A stretch of DNA of 64,000 nt, taken from the NCBI RefSeq assembly GCF_030538695.1, contig NZ_JAUNTN010000019.1, positions 1 through 64,000 of the forward strand, in the 5' to 3' direction. Under the pieces are notes generated by a model. The model was not told the DNA's origin, ran no database searches, and worked only from the letters and a program-made list of their open reading frames with translations. This DNA comes from Paracoccus sp. (in: a-proteobacteria). GTDB taxonomy: Bacteria; Pseudomonadota; Alphaproteobacteria; Rhodobacterales; Rhodobacteraceae. Shown piece after piece: positions 34,873 through 42,905 of this stretch; the first letter of the stretch is position 1, and the number at the start of each line of letters is the position of its first letter. Both the position numbers and the translations under genes were made by a program.

Positions 34873-34894
34873 GGATATTTACAGACAAAAGATG
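34873..34894. repeat. Intergenic GGATATTT mosaic element, copy 6 (degenerate)
   Basis: Only the core survives: GGATATTTACAGACAAAAGA then TG. It lies between hrpB and the stop of the deformylase-like gene at 34896. Confidence 0.6.
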
Positions 34895-34895
34895 C

Positions 34896-35396
34896 CTAGC
34901 GCCGCGCCATTTTCTGTGACTTTGCGACCAGCATCTTGCGTCGCAAAGGGGTCAGGTGATCGACATACATCCTGCCATTCAGGTGGTCGATCTGGTGCTG
35001 GACGCTGGTTGCCCAAATGCCGACGAAATCGCGGTCCTCGACCTCGCCCATCTCGTTCAGAAAGCGGATGGTGACGGCGCGGGGCCGTTCGATCCGGGCA
35101 AAGACGCCGGGCAGATTGGGGCTGGCCTCGTCATGGGCGCGCAGTTTGACCGAGGCGTGCAGGATTTCCGGGTTCGCCATGCGTACCGCCTGTCCGCGCT
35201 TATCGCTGGCATCGACGACCGCCAGCCGCTGCATGATCCCGATTTGCGGCGCGGCAAGGCCGACGCCGGGCATCGCTTCCATCGTGTCGATCATGTCGTC
35301 CCAAATCATCCGGGTGACATCCGTGACCTCGGCCACCGGGTCAGCCGGGATATGCAGGCGGCGGTCCGTATAGGGGAGGAAGGCGCGAATGGTCAT
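34896..35396 (-). CDS. Peptide deformylase paralogue, predicted inactive
   Basis: A 166-residue Def homologue. Motif 1 is intact (GVGLAAPQ, 44-51). In motif 2 the alignment EASPNLP against EGCLSIP replaces the metal-ligand Cys by Ser92. In motif 3 HEMDH has become HQIDH, replacing the catalytic Glu by Gln135; both His ligands remain. It should therefore not deformylate peptides in the normal way. It lies 17 bp downstream of an intact def gene and clearly arose by duplication. The frame is complete and conserved-looking, so it is probably maintained rather than decaying. Confidence 0.9.
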   Translation of the reverse strand: MTIRAFLPYTDRRLHIPADPVAEVTDVTRMIWDDMIDTMEAMPGVGLAAPQIGIMQRLAVVDASDKRGQAVRMANPEILHASVKLRAHDEASPNLPGVFARIERPRAVTIRFLNEMGEVEDRDFVGIWATSVQHQIDHLNGRMYVDHLTPLRRKMLVAKSQKMARR

Positions 35397-35413
35397 CGTC
35401 AGTATCCAGCGGG

Positions 35414-35935
35414 TCAGGCCAGCGCACGGTCGCGTTTCAGCTTGACCATCTTGCGGGTAATCATCTGGCGTTTCAGCGCCGACAGGTGGTCGATGAACAG
35501 CACCCCGTTCAGGTGGTCCATCTCATGCTGGGCGCAGGTGGCCCAGAGGCCGTCGAAGTCTTCCTCATGCGTCTTGCCGTCCAGCCCGGTCCAGCGCATC
35601 CGCACCTGTTTCGGGCGCGTCACCGGGGCGTATTGGTCGGGGATCGACAGGCAGCCTTCCTCATAAGTGTTGGGTTCGTCGCTGGTCCAGGTGATTTCCG
35701 GGTCAATCAGCACCATCGGGCGGCGTTCGGCATCCGGGTCGCGCTGCGCGTCCATCACGAACATGCGGATGGTCTGGCCGACCTGTGGTGCGGCAAGGCC
35801 GACGCCCGGCGCGTCATACATGGTCGCCAGCATGTCGCGGGCCAGCGTGTCGATATCGTCGGTCACGCGGCCGATGGGGTCGCAGACCTTCTTCAGGCGG
35901 GGATCGGGGTGGATCAGGATTGGGCGCAATGTCAT
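35414..35935 (-). CDS. def: Peptide deformylase
   Basis: A 173-residue metalloenzyme removing the N-formyl group from nascent proteins. All three motifs are intact: GVGLAAPQ (44-51), EGCLSIP with Cys95, and HEMDH with His137, Glu138 and His141. It is the first gene of a two-gene unit with an inactive paralogue. The usual partner fmt is not in the window next to it. Confidence 0.97.
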   Translation of the reverse strand: MTLRPILIHPDPRLKKVCDPIGRVTDDIDTLARDMLATMYDAPGVGLAAPQVGQTIRMFVMDAQRDPDAERRPMVLIDPEITWTSDEPNTYEEGCLSIPDQYAPVTRPKQVRMRWTGLDGKTHEEDFDGLWATCAQHEMDHLNGVLFIDHLSALKRQMITRKMVKLKRDRALA

Positions 35936-36026
35936 GCCCGTGATCTAGGCGATTGCCGGGTTTTGCGCAACGGGTGCTTGCAGCCCCGCCCGCGCTGGGG
36001 CATCCCTGATGGCAAAGGAGACCCGC

Positions 36027-37208
36027 ATGACCCCTGATTTTGACGAAATCATCGACCGCCGCGGCACCCGTTGCAACAAATGGGACGACATGCAGGCCGC
36101 CTATGGTGTCAGTCCCGATGACGGGATCAGCATGTGGGTGGCGGATATGGACTTTCGCCCGCCTGCGGCGGTGCAGGCGGCGCTGCAATCGCTGCTGGAT
36201 CATGGGGTTTACGGTTATCCGGGCCGCAATGACGCCTATCTGGACGCGATCTGCTGGTGGCAGCAGAACCGCCACGGCTGGCAGATCGGGCACGGCGATA
36301 TTCTGACCGTTCACGGGCTGGTCAATGGCACCGCGCTGGCGGTTGCGGCCTATACCCGGCCCGGCGACGGGGTTTGCGTCATGTCGCCGGTCTATCATGC
36401 CTTTGGCCGCGTGATCCGCGCCGCCGGGCGTGAACTGGTCGAACTGCCGATGCAGATTGAGGACGGTCTTTACCATTTCGACGCAGCCGCATGGGACGCC
36501 CGCATGACCGGGCATGAACGCGCCTTTATCCTCTGTTCGCCGCATAATCCTGGCGGGCGCGTCTGGTCAGAGGACGAATTGCGGGCGATTGCGGATTTCT
36601 GCATCCGGCACGATCTGGTGCTGATCTCGGACGAGATTCATCAGGACATCATCATGCCCGGCGCGCCGCGTCATATTCCCACCGCGCTGGCGGCACCGCA
36701 GGTCATGGACCGGCTGGTGGTGCTGTCCTCGGCCACCAAGACCTTTAACATTGCGGGCGCCCATATCGGCCATGCGATCATTCCTGACCCGGCGCTGCGC
36801 AAGGCGTATCAGGACCAGATGGCCGCGCTTGGCCTGTCGCCGGGGCTGTTCGGCCTGCCGATGGTAACGGCGGCCTATTCGCCCGAGGGGGCGGAATGGG
36901 TTGATGCGCTTTGCACCTATCTGGATGGCAACCGGCGGCTGTTTGACGATGCGGTGAATGCGATTCCGGGGCTGCAATCCATGCCACTTCAGGCGACCTA
37001 TCTGGCGTGGGTCGATTTCGCCGGCACCGGCATGGACCGGACCGAGTTCACCGCACGGGTCGAACGCGACGCCCGCATCGCCGCCAACCATGGCCCGACC
37101 TTCGGCGCGGGCGGCGACAGCTTCATGCGGTTCAACCTTGCCACCCCGCGCGCCCGTGTGCGTGAGGCGGCCGCGCGTCTGCAAGCTGCCTTTACCGATC
37201 TGCAATGA
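36027..37208 (+). CDS. PatB/MalY-type C-S lyase (cystathionine beta-lyase family aminotransferase)
   Basis: A 393-residue PLP enzyme. Early segments NKWDDMQAAYGV and DDGISMWVADMDFRPPAAVQ are diagnostic for the MalY/PatB group. The PLP lysine is in SSATKTFNIAGAHIG, and SDEIHQDIIMPG carries the PLP-ring aspartate. Predicted to cleave C-S bonds of cystathionine or cysteine conjugates. AAGGAGA precedes 36027; an ATG 18 bp upstream is rejected on spacing. It is ATGA-coupled to the L,D-transpeptidase gene downstream. Confidence 0.92.
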   Translation: MTPDFDEIIDRRGTRCNKWDDMQAAYGVSPDDGISMWVADMDFRPPAAVQAALQSLLDHGVYGYPGRNDAYLDAICWWQQNRHGWQIGHGDILTVHGLVNGTALAVAAYTRPGDGVCVMSPVYHAFGRVIRAAGRELVELPMQIEDGLYHFDAAAWDARMTGHERAFILCSPHNPGGRVWSEDELRAIADFCIRHDLVLISDEIHQDIIMPGAPRHIPTALAAPQVMDRLVVLSSATKTFNIAGAHIGHAIIPDPALRKAYQDQMAALGLSPGLFGLPMVTAAYSPEGAEWVDALCTYLDGNRRLFDDAVNAIPGLQSMPLQATYLAWVDFAGTGMDRTEFTARVERDARIAANHGPTFGAGGDSFMRFNLATPRARVREAAARLQAAFTDLQ

Positions 37209-37789
37209 GGCGTATCAAGCGGTTGATCTGGCTGATCCTGCTGGTGATGGCGGGGCTGTGGTGGATTGGCCAGCAAACGCCGCAGGCCCCGCGCCCCTCG
37301 GATCGCAGCGAAGTTCCGGCCCGACCGGCACCGCGCCCTGAACCTATCGGGCGGGCGCTGACCGGCCCGGTGGATCGCATCCTGATCGAGAAATCCGCCC
37401 GCCGGATGAGCGTGTTCCGCGATGGGCAGCGGCTGAAATCCTATAATGTCGCGCTGGGTTTCGCGCCGCAGGGGCATAAGCAGCAGCAGGGCGATGGGCG
37501 CACGCCCGAAGGCTTTTACCGCATCGACCGCAAGAACGACCGCAGCGCCTTTCACCTGTCGCTTGGCATCGACTATCCCCGCCGCGCTGACCGGCAGGCG
37601 GCGGCAGCACTTGGGGTCAGTCCCGGCGGTGACATCATGATTCACGGCCAGCCGAACCAGTTGGATATTGCCGATAACATGCGCATCAACGGCGACTGGA
37701 CCGCCGGTTGCATTGCCGTCAGTAATGGCGAGATGCAGGAATTATTCCGCGCCATCCCGATCGGCACCGAGGTCGAGATCAGGCCCTGA
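37205..37789 (+). CDS. L,D-transpeptidase (YkuD domain), membrane-anchored
   Basis: A 194-residue protein: an N-terminal anchor IWLILLVMAGLWWIG, a proline-rich spacer, then a YkuD domain starting DRILIEKSARRMSVFRDGQR. The catalytic part is GGDIMIHGQPNQ and WTAGCIAVSNGEMQELF, with its cysteine in the xGCIAVxN form typical of the ErfK/YafK-like subgroup. The role is murein cross-linking or remodelling. It overlaps the PatB-like gene by 4 bp, an association with no obvious functional logic. Confidence 0.9.
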   Translation: MRRIKRLIWLILLVMAGLWWIGQQTPQAPRPSDRSEVPARPAPRPEPIGRALTGPVDRILIEKSARRMSVFRDGQRLKSYNVALGFAPQGHKQQQGDGRTPEGFYRIDRKNDRSAFHLSLGIDYPRRADRQAAAALGVSPGGDIMIHGQPNQLDIADNMRINGDWTAGCIAVSNGEMQELFRAIPIGTEVEIRP

Positions 37790-37810
37790 TCGGGGCCTGA
37801 TCCCATGGTT

Positions 37811-38662
37811 TCAGCGCAGCGCCGCCGCCATTGCTTCGGCCAGCGGCGTGGTCGGGCGGCCAATCAGCGTAGCCAGATCGCCGCTATCCCCGAACAGCCC
37901 GCCATCGGCTGCTGCGGCATCGGATTGCGCCAGCACTTCGGCAAAACCCTGCGGAATACCGGCCCCGGCCAGCGCGGCGGCGTAATCGGCCTGCGTCATG
38001 TTCACATAGGGGATTTGTCGCCCGGTCTGGCGGGACAACTCTGCCGCAAAATCGGCCAGCGTATAGGCGCTGTCGCCTGACAGCTCATAGGTTTTGCCCG
38101 CCTGATCGGGCCGGGTCAGCACTGCTGCGGCCGCCGCCGCGTAATCCGCCCGCGTGGCCGAGGCGATGCGCCCCTGACCGGCCGCACCGATCAGCGCGCC
38201 ATGTTCCAGCGCCGCCGGGAGACCGGCCAGATAGTTCTCCGTATACCAGCCATTGCGCAGCAGCACATACGGCAGGCCGGACGCGGCCAGTTCGGCTTCG
38301 GTCGTGCGGTGTTCCTCGGCCAGCAGCAGGGCCGAGCGATCCGCGTGCAGCAGCGAGGTATAGGCCAGCAGCCCCACCCCTGCCGCCTTGGCTGCCGCGA
38401 TCACGTTGCGATGTTGCGCCGCCCGCTGGCCAACCTCGCTGGAGGAAATCAACAGCAGCTTATCGGCCCCCTGAAAGGCAGCCTCCAGCGCCGGTTGGTC
38501 GCTGTAATCGGCACGGCGGACCTGCACCCCCTGCGCGGCCAGATCGGCTACGCTGTCAGGGTTGCGCACCACGGCGATAATCTGATCCGCAGGCTGGCTG
38601 TCCAGCAGCGCGGCGATGACGAGGCGGCCAAGCTGGCCCGAGGCTCCGGTAATAGCAATCAT
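37811..38662 (-). CDS. NAD(P)-binding NmrA-like quinone oxidoreductase (YtfG/QOR2-like)
   Basis: A 283-residue atypical SDR. It opens MIAITGASGQLGRLVIAALL (Rossmann GxxGxxG). Next come RRADYSDQPALEAAFQGADK, LLAYTSLLHADRSALLLAEE and the NmrA-family RNGWYTENYLAGLPAALEHG. In E. coli the homologue YtfG reduces quinones and is divergent from an HxlR regulator, as here. AAAGGA precedes the start at 38662. The Ser/Tyr/Lys triad of classical SDRs is not required in this family. Confidence 0.9.
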   Translation of the reverse strand: MIAITGASGQLGRLVIAALLDSQPADQIIAVVRNPDSVADLAAQGVQVRRADYSDQPALEAAFQGADKLLLISSSEVGQRAAQHRNVIAAAKAAGVGLLAYTSLLHADRSALLLAEEHRTTEAELAASGLPYVLLRNGWYTENYLAGLPAALEHGALIGAAGQGRIASATRADYAAAAAAVLTRPDQAGKTYELSGDSAYTLADFAAELSRQTGRQIPYVNMTQADYAAALAGAGIPQGFAEVLAQSDAAAADGGLFGDSGDLATLIGRPTTPLAEAMAAALR

Positions 38663-38695
38663 GGCAGTGTCCTTTCGGTTGATCTGGACTTTATA

Positions 38696-38742
38696 TAGCA
38701 TGATAGCTAACTAAAAGTAAGAACGCACAAAAAGGTAAGCTA
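38696..38742. promoter_or_regulatory. Candidate HxlR operator in the ytfG-like/hxlR-like divergent region
   Basis: The AT-rich 82-bp gap contains TAGC-N6-GCTA (38696-38709) and imperfect inverted half-sites TAGCTAACT (38704-38712) and GGTAAGCTA (38734-38742, 7 of 9 positions match). It is positioned to cover both promoters. No experimental consensus is known to me, so this is a suggestion. Confidence 0.35.
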
Positions 38743-38744
38743 AA

Positions 38745-39128
38745 ATGCCCGCTGATGCCCCTGTTTCCCAGCAATTGCGTGGTGATTTGTTTGCTGCGGC
38801 CTGCCCCTCGCGGCAGGTGTTGAAGCATGTGACAAGCCGTTGGGGGGTGCTGATTCTGATTGCGCTGCAAACCGGCACGCATCGGTTCAGCCAGTTGCGC
38901 GACCGGATTGGCGGGGTCAGCGAAAAGATGCTGGCGCAGACGTTGCAGGCGCTGGAAACTGACGGGTTCATCCTGCGCGTGGCGCATCCGGTGATTCCGC
39001 CGCATGTCGATTACAGCCTGACCCCGCTGGGCCATCAGGTCGCGGAACGGGTGCGTGAACTGGCCGACTGGATCGAGGTCACGATGCCCGAAATCACCCG
39101 CGCCCAATCACGCCACGCCGGGGGGTGA
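38745..39128 (+). CDS. HxlR family transcriptional regulator
   Basis: A 127-residue winged-helix protein of the HxlR/YtfH type: CPSRQVLKHVTSRWGVLILI, then HRFSQLRDRIGGVSEKMLAQ and TLQALETDGFILRVAHPVIP, ending SLTPLGHQVAERVRELADW. The cysteine at ~20 is the conserved HxlR position that senses thiol or quinone stress in relatives. It is divergent from the YtfG-like quinone oxidoreductase, which it presumably represses. Confidence 0.93.
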   Translation: MPADAPVSQQLRGDLFAAACPSRQVLKHVTSRWGVLILIALQTGTHRFSQLRDRIGGVSEKMLAQTLQALETDGFILRVAHPVIPPHVDYSLTPLGHQVAERVRELADWIEVTMPEITRAQSRHAGG

Positions 39129-39137
39129 TGCACCCGC

Positions 39138-39998
39138 TCAGGCGGCCTCGACCTTGGGGCTGATCCCCAGGCGACGACAGATTTCGGCGGTCATTTCCGG
39201 GCGGTTCAGCGTATAGAAATGCAGGTGATTCACGCCGCCATCAATCAGCTTGCGGCACAGGTCGGTGGCCAGATCAAGGGCCAGCGCGTGCTGGTCGGTG
39301 CTGGTCTCGAACGCCTGTTCAACCGATGCGGGAACACTGGTGCCGCAGCGGGCGGCAAGGTTTTTCGCCCCCTTCCAGCTTTGGATCGGCAGGATGCCGG
39401 GCAGGATCGGGGCCTTGATCCCGGCTGCCGCGCAGGCGTCACGAAAGCGGAAAAACGTCTCTGGTTCAAAAAAGAACTGGGTGATGGCACTGGTCGCACC
39501 TGCGTCCACCTTGCGCTTTAACCAGGCCACATCGGCGGCGGTGTCGGGGCTGTCCGGGTGCGGTTCGGGATAAGCGCCGCAGCGGATTTCAAAATCACCA
39601 CGGGCGGCAATGGCCTCGATCAGTTCGACGGCGCTGGCAAAACCCTCCGGGTGGGGGGTGAAGCGGTCCTGCCCCTGCGGCGCATCTCCGCGCAGGGCGA
39701 CGATCTGGCGAATCCCGGCCTGCGCATAGGTGTCCACGATCTCCAGCGTCTCGGTGCGGGTGGCCTCGACACAGGTCAGATGCGCGGCGACGGGGATGCC
39801 GTAGTTCTTTTGAAGCGTTACCACCGCTTCATGCGTCAACTGCCGCGTGGTGCCGCCAGCGCCATAGGTCACAGACACGAAATCCGGGGCCAGCGGTGCC
39901 AGCGCATTGGCGGTTTCCCACAGCCGGAAGGACGCATCCAGCGTCTTGGGGGGAAAGAACTCAAGGCTGATCTTGGGGCTGATTTTAGGCGCGGACAT
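39138..39998 (-). CDS. metF: 5,10-methylenetetrahydrofolate reductase
   Basis: A 286-residue FAD enzyme producing 5-methyltetrahydrofolate for methionine synthesis. Seen: ISLEFFPPKTLDASFRLWET (catalytic Glu in EFFPPK), DFVSVTYGAGGTTR, AHLTCVEATRTE, IVALRGDAPQGQ and AYPEPHPDSPDTAADVAWLK, then FFEPETFFRF. AAAGGA precedes 39998. Longer in-frame starts would enter the metR control region. It is divergent from metR with MetR-like boxes between. Confidence 0.97.
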   Translation of the reverse strand: MSAPKISPKISLEFFPPKTLDASFRLWETANALAPLAPDFVSVTYGAGGTTRQLTHEAVVTLQKNYGIPVAAHLTCVEATRTETLEIVDTYAQAGIRQIVALRGDAPQGQDRFTPHPEGFASAVELIEAIAARGDFEIRCGAYPEPHPDSPDTAADVAWLKRKVDAGATSAITQFFFEPETFFRFRDACAAAGIKAPILPGILPIQSWKGAKNLAARCGTSVPASVEQAFETSTDQHALALDLATDLCRKLIDGGVNHLHFYTLNRPEMTAEICRRLGISPKVEAA

Positions 39999-40041
39999 GG
40001 TGATTCCTTTCGTTGCGGGCCTTGTGCCATGCGCAACTGCG

Positions 40042-40054
40042 TGAGACAATTTCA
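40042..40054. promoter_or_regulatory. MetR-like box 1 (TGAG-ACAAT-TTCA)
   Basis: Matches the E. coli MetR consensus TGAA-N5-TTCA at 7 of 8 defined positions. It lies 44 bp upstream of metF and 31 bp upstream of box 2, between divergent metF and metR. Confidence 0.65.
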
Positions 40055-40072
40055 TAATATGCAATATCAACA

Positions 40073-40085
40073 TGAGGTGGTCTCA
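40073..40085. promoter_or_regulatory. MetR-like box 2 overlapping the metR start (TGAG-GTGGT-CTCA)
   Basis: A perfect inverted repeat with the same 4-5-4 geometry as the MetR box, embedded in CATGAG-GTGGT-CTCATG (40071-40087). It ends on the metR ATG, as expected for autorepression. Confidence 0.6.
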
Positions 40086-40996
40086 TGTATCTTGAGCTGC
40101 GCCATCTGCGCACCTTACGGGCGATTCATGAGCAGGGCGGGCTGGCCCGTGCGGCGGACCGGCTGCATATCACCCAATCGGCGCTGTCGCATCAGATCAA
40201 GGCGCTGGAGGATCAGGCCGGGGTGGAACTGTTCGTGCGCCGTGCCAAGCCGATGCGCCTGTCTGCCGCCGGGATGCGCCTTTTACGATTGGCCGAACAA
40301 GTCCTGCCGCTGGTCGAGGCCGCCGAGGCCGAGTTTCGCGCTGTCGAGGCGGGCCATACCGGGCGGCTGCATGTGGCGCTGGAATGTCACCATTGTTTCG
40401 ACTGGCTGCTGCCGGTGCTGGATCAGTTCCGCCGTGCATGGCCCGATGTGGATATGGACATCCGGTCCAGCCTGTCGCTGAACGCGCTGACGGCCCTTGC
40501 GCGCGAGGAGGTGGATGCGGTGATCTCATCCGACCCCGAGGATCTCGCCGGGCTGCGGTTCCAGCCGTTGTTCGATTACGCGCCGATGCTGGTGCTGCCT
40601 GCGGGGCATCCGCTGGTGGCCAAGGGCTATGCCGATCCGGCCGATCTGGCCGGGGAAACGCTGATAACCTATCCGATGGACCGCGCCCGGCTGGATGTGT
40701 TTTCGCATTTCCTTGATCCGGCAGGGGTCGAGCCTGCGCATATCCGGCGGGTCGAGCAGACTCAGGTCGCTCTGATGCTGGTCGCCAGCGGGCATGGGGT
40801 GGCGGTCATGCCGGATTGGGTCTTGCGGCAGGCGGCGGGAAACCCGGAACTGGCGCTGCTGCCGCTGGGGCCGCGCGGTGTGCTGCGCCGCCTTTACGCC
40901 GCCGTGCGCGACGATGATCTGGCGCTGCCGTTCATGGCGCATTTCCTTCGGCTGGCGCGGACGGAACCGCTGCGGCTGATGAAGGGCGCAGCGTAA
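40085..40996 (+). CDS. metR: LysR family transcriptional activator of methionine biosynthesis
   Basis: A 303-residue LysR-type regulator. N-terminal HTH: HLRTLRAIHEQGGLARAADR then LHITQSALSHQIKALEDQAG, the characteristic MetR wording. The effector domain contains ALECHHCFDWLLPVLDQFRR, whose ECHxCFxWL segment is typical of homocysteine-responsive MetR. It is divergent from metF and has two MetR-like boxes in the shared 86-bp region, so it most likely activates metF and represses itself. Confidence 0.95.
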   Translation: MYLELRHLRTLRAIHEQGGLARAADRLHITQSALSHQIKALEDQAGVELFVRRAKPMRLSAAGMRLLRLAEQVLPLVEAAEAEFRAVEAGHTGRLHVALECHHCFDWLLPVLDQFRRAWPDVDMDIRSSLSLNALTALAREEVDAVISSDPEDLAGLRFQPLFDYAPMLVLPAGHPLVAKGYADPADLAGETLITYPMDRARLDVFSHFLDPAGVEPAHIRRVEQTQVALMLVASGHGVAVMPDWVLRQAAGNPELALLPLGPRGVLRRLYAAVRDDDLALPFMAHFLRLARTEPLRLMKGAA

Positions 40997-41059
40997 CGGG
41001 CGGCTTCACAATCGCCGCCAAAACCCCTAAACGGGCGGCAACCCCCGAAAGGAATACAC

Positions 41060-41848
41060 ATGGCCAGCGCCAATCTGAACATTATGATAAAGGCCGCCCG
41101 TAAGGCAGGTCGCAGTCTCGTCAAGGACTTCCGCGAGGTCGAGAACCTTCAGGTCTCGGTCAAGGGGGCGGGCGATTTCGTCAGCCGTGCCGACCGCGAG
41201 GCCGAGCGGATCATCAAGGAAGAACTGCGCGGCGCCCGCCCGAATTATGGCTGGCTGGGCGAGGAAACCGGCGAAGATGCGGGCGAAGACCCGACGCGCC
41301 GCTGGATCGTGGACCCGCTGGACGGCACCACCAACTTTCTGCACGGGCTGCCGCATTGGGCGGTCAGCATCGCGCTGGAACATAAGGGCGAGGTCGTCGC
41401 CGCAGTCGTATTCGACGCCGCCAAGGACGAAATGTTCGTGGCCGAAAAGGGTGGCGGGGCGTTTATGAATGACACCCGGATTCGCGTTTCGGCGCGGCGG
41501 CAGATGATCGAATCAATCTTTGCCACCGGGGTGCCTTTTGGTGGGCGCGGGACGTTGCCCGCGACGCTGAAGGATCTGGCACGGCTGATGCCGGAAACCG
41601 CAGGCGTGCGCCGCTGGGGTGCTGCCGCGCTGGATCTGGCCTATGTCGCGGCGGGGCGCGTTGATGGCTATTGGGAACGCGGGATCAACGCCTGGGACGT
41701 GGCCGCCGGGGTGCTGCTGGTGCGCGAGGCGGGCGGCTTTGTCGAGGCGATCCGCGAGGGCGAAAGCCCGGTCGAATCGGGCAATATCGTCGCCGGTAAC
41801 GCGCAACTGTTTGAACGGTTCGCCAAAATCATTCGCACGCGCGACTGA
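41060..41848 (+). CDS. suhB: Inositol monophosphatase family protein (SuhB)
   Basis: A 262-residue Mg-dependent phosphatase. Metal motifs: WLGEETGEDAG (first acidic ligands), WIVDPLDGTTNFLHGLPHWA (DPxDGTxN) and GINAWDVAAGVLLVREAGG (WDxAAG). Hydrolyses inositol-1-phosphate; in bacteria SuhB also acts in transcription/ribosome assembly. A mosaic repeat element follows 10 bp after the stop and may end the transcript. Confidence 0.94.
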   Translation: MASANLNIMIKAARKAGRSLVKDFREVENLQVSVKGAGDFVSRADREAERIIKEELRGARPNYGWLGEETGEDAGEDPTRRWIVDPLDGTTNFLHGLPHWAVSIALEHKGEVVAAVVFDAAKDEMFVAEKGGGAFMNDTRIRVSARRQMIESIFATGVPFGGRGTLPATLKDLARLMPETAGVRRWGAAALDLAYVAAGRVDGYWERGINAWDVAAGVLLVREAGGFVEAIREGESPVESGNIVAGNAQLFERFAKIIRTRD

Positions 41849-41858
41849 GGCGTCGGGG

Positions 41859-41924
41859 AGAGGGGCGCTGCCCCTCTTGGCCTGACGGCCAATTCACCCC
41901 GGGATATTTTTATGAAGAAGAAAA
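41859..41924. repeat. Intergenic GGATATTT mosaic element, copy 7 (GAAGAAGAA type)
   Basis: Hairpin AGAGGGGC-GCT-GCCCCTCT (8 bp), then GGCC-TGAC-GGCC, then CACCCCGGGATATTTTTATG and AAGAAGAA. It sits between suhB and the EamA transporter gene, both on the plus strand. Confidence 0.8.
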
Positions 41925-41951
41925 CCGGGGCGGTGGGGTGATGAGGTTCTG

Positions 41952-42905
41952 ATGACCGACCAAAAGCCCGCCGCCCCGTTGAATGCCCCGCTGGCGCGAC
42001 CGCCTGCAGTGCCGCCGCCTTTGGCGCAGCCGCTTGGGGCCGGGAATGAGCGGGCAGCCATCGGGTTGATGGTGCTGGTCTGTGCAATCTTCGCGGCACA
42101 GGACGCCTTGTCGCGGCATCTTGGCGGGGCTTATCCGCCGGTTTTTGTGGTCATGCTGCGCTATTGGTTTCTGGCGGTGTTCTGCACGGTCATGGTGATG
42201 CGCCAGCCGGGCGGGCTGCGCCGGGCGATACGGTCGAAGCGGCCGGTTTTACAGGTGGTCCGGGGGCTGTTGCTGGTGGCCGAGATAATCCTGATGGTCG
42301 AGGCTTTCGTGCGGCTTGGGCTGGTCAATACCCATGCCGTCTTTACCGTCTATCCGCTGCTGGTGGTGGCGCTGTCGGGGCCGATCCTTGGCGAAAAGGT
42401 CGGCTGGCGGCGCTGGACGGCGGTGGCGGTCGGGTTTTGCGGCATCCTGATCGTGTTACGTCCCGGCAGCGGGGTGTTCTCGGCCGATGCGCTGCTGCCT
42501 TTGGGGGCGGCCTTCATGTTTGCGGTTTACGGGTTGCTGACGCGGCTGGTGGCGCGGGATGATCCGGCTCCGGTCAGCTTTTTCTGGACCGGGATTTCCG
42601 GTGCGATTGCGGTGACGGCTATCGGGGTCTGGCATATGCAGCCGCTGGCCCCGCGCGATTGGGTCTGGATGGCGTGCCTGTGTCTGGCGGCAACGGTGGC
42701 GCATTTCCTGTTGATCCGGGCTTATGAGATGGCCGAGGCATCCGTGATCCAGCCCTTTGCCTATACGCAGCTTGTGTTCGTCAGCGTGATTGGGGTGGCC
42801 GTGTTTGGCGATTATCTGGCACCGAATGTGGTGATCGGCGGGCTGATCGCAGTCGGCGCGGGCATGTTCACCCTGTTCAGGGTGCGGGCGAAGGCGCAGG
42901 GTTAG
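41952..42905 (+). CDS. EamA/DMT family transporter
   Basis: A 317-residue protein with a ~33-residue proline-rich cytoplasmic start followed by ten membrane segments in two EamA repeats: first LMVLVCAIFAAQDALSRHLG through FCGILIVLRPG, second ALLPLGAAFMFAVYGLLTRL through AVFGDYLAPNVVIGGLIAVG. The substrate, possibly an amino acid or metabolite, is unknown. Its last 29 bp overlap the convergent lytic transglycosylase gene. Confidence 0.9.
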   Translation: MTDQKPAAPLNAPLARPPAVPPPLAQPLGAGNERAAIGLMVLVCAIFAAQDALSRHLGGAYPPVFVVMLRYWFLAVFCTVMVMRQPGGLRRAIRSKRPVLQVVRGLLLVAEIILMVEAFVRLGLVNTHAVFTVYPLLVVALSGPILGEKVGWRRWTAVAVGFCGILIVLRPGSGVFSADALLPLGAAFMFAVYGLLTRLVARDDPAPVSFFWTGISGAIAVTAIGVWHMQPLAPRDWVWMACLCLAATVAHFLLIRAYEMAEASVIQPFAYTQLVFVSVIGVAVFGDYLAPNVVIGGLIAVGAGMFTLFRVRAKAQG

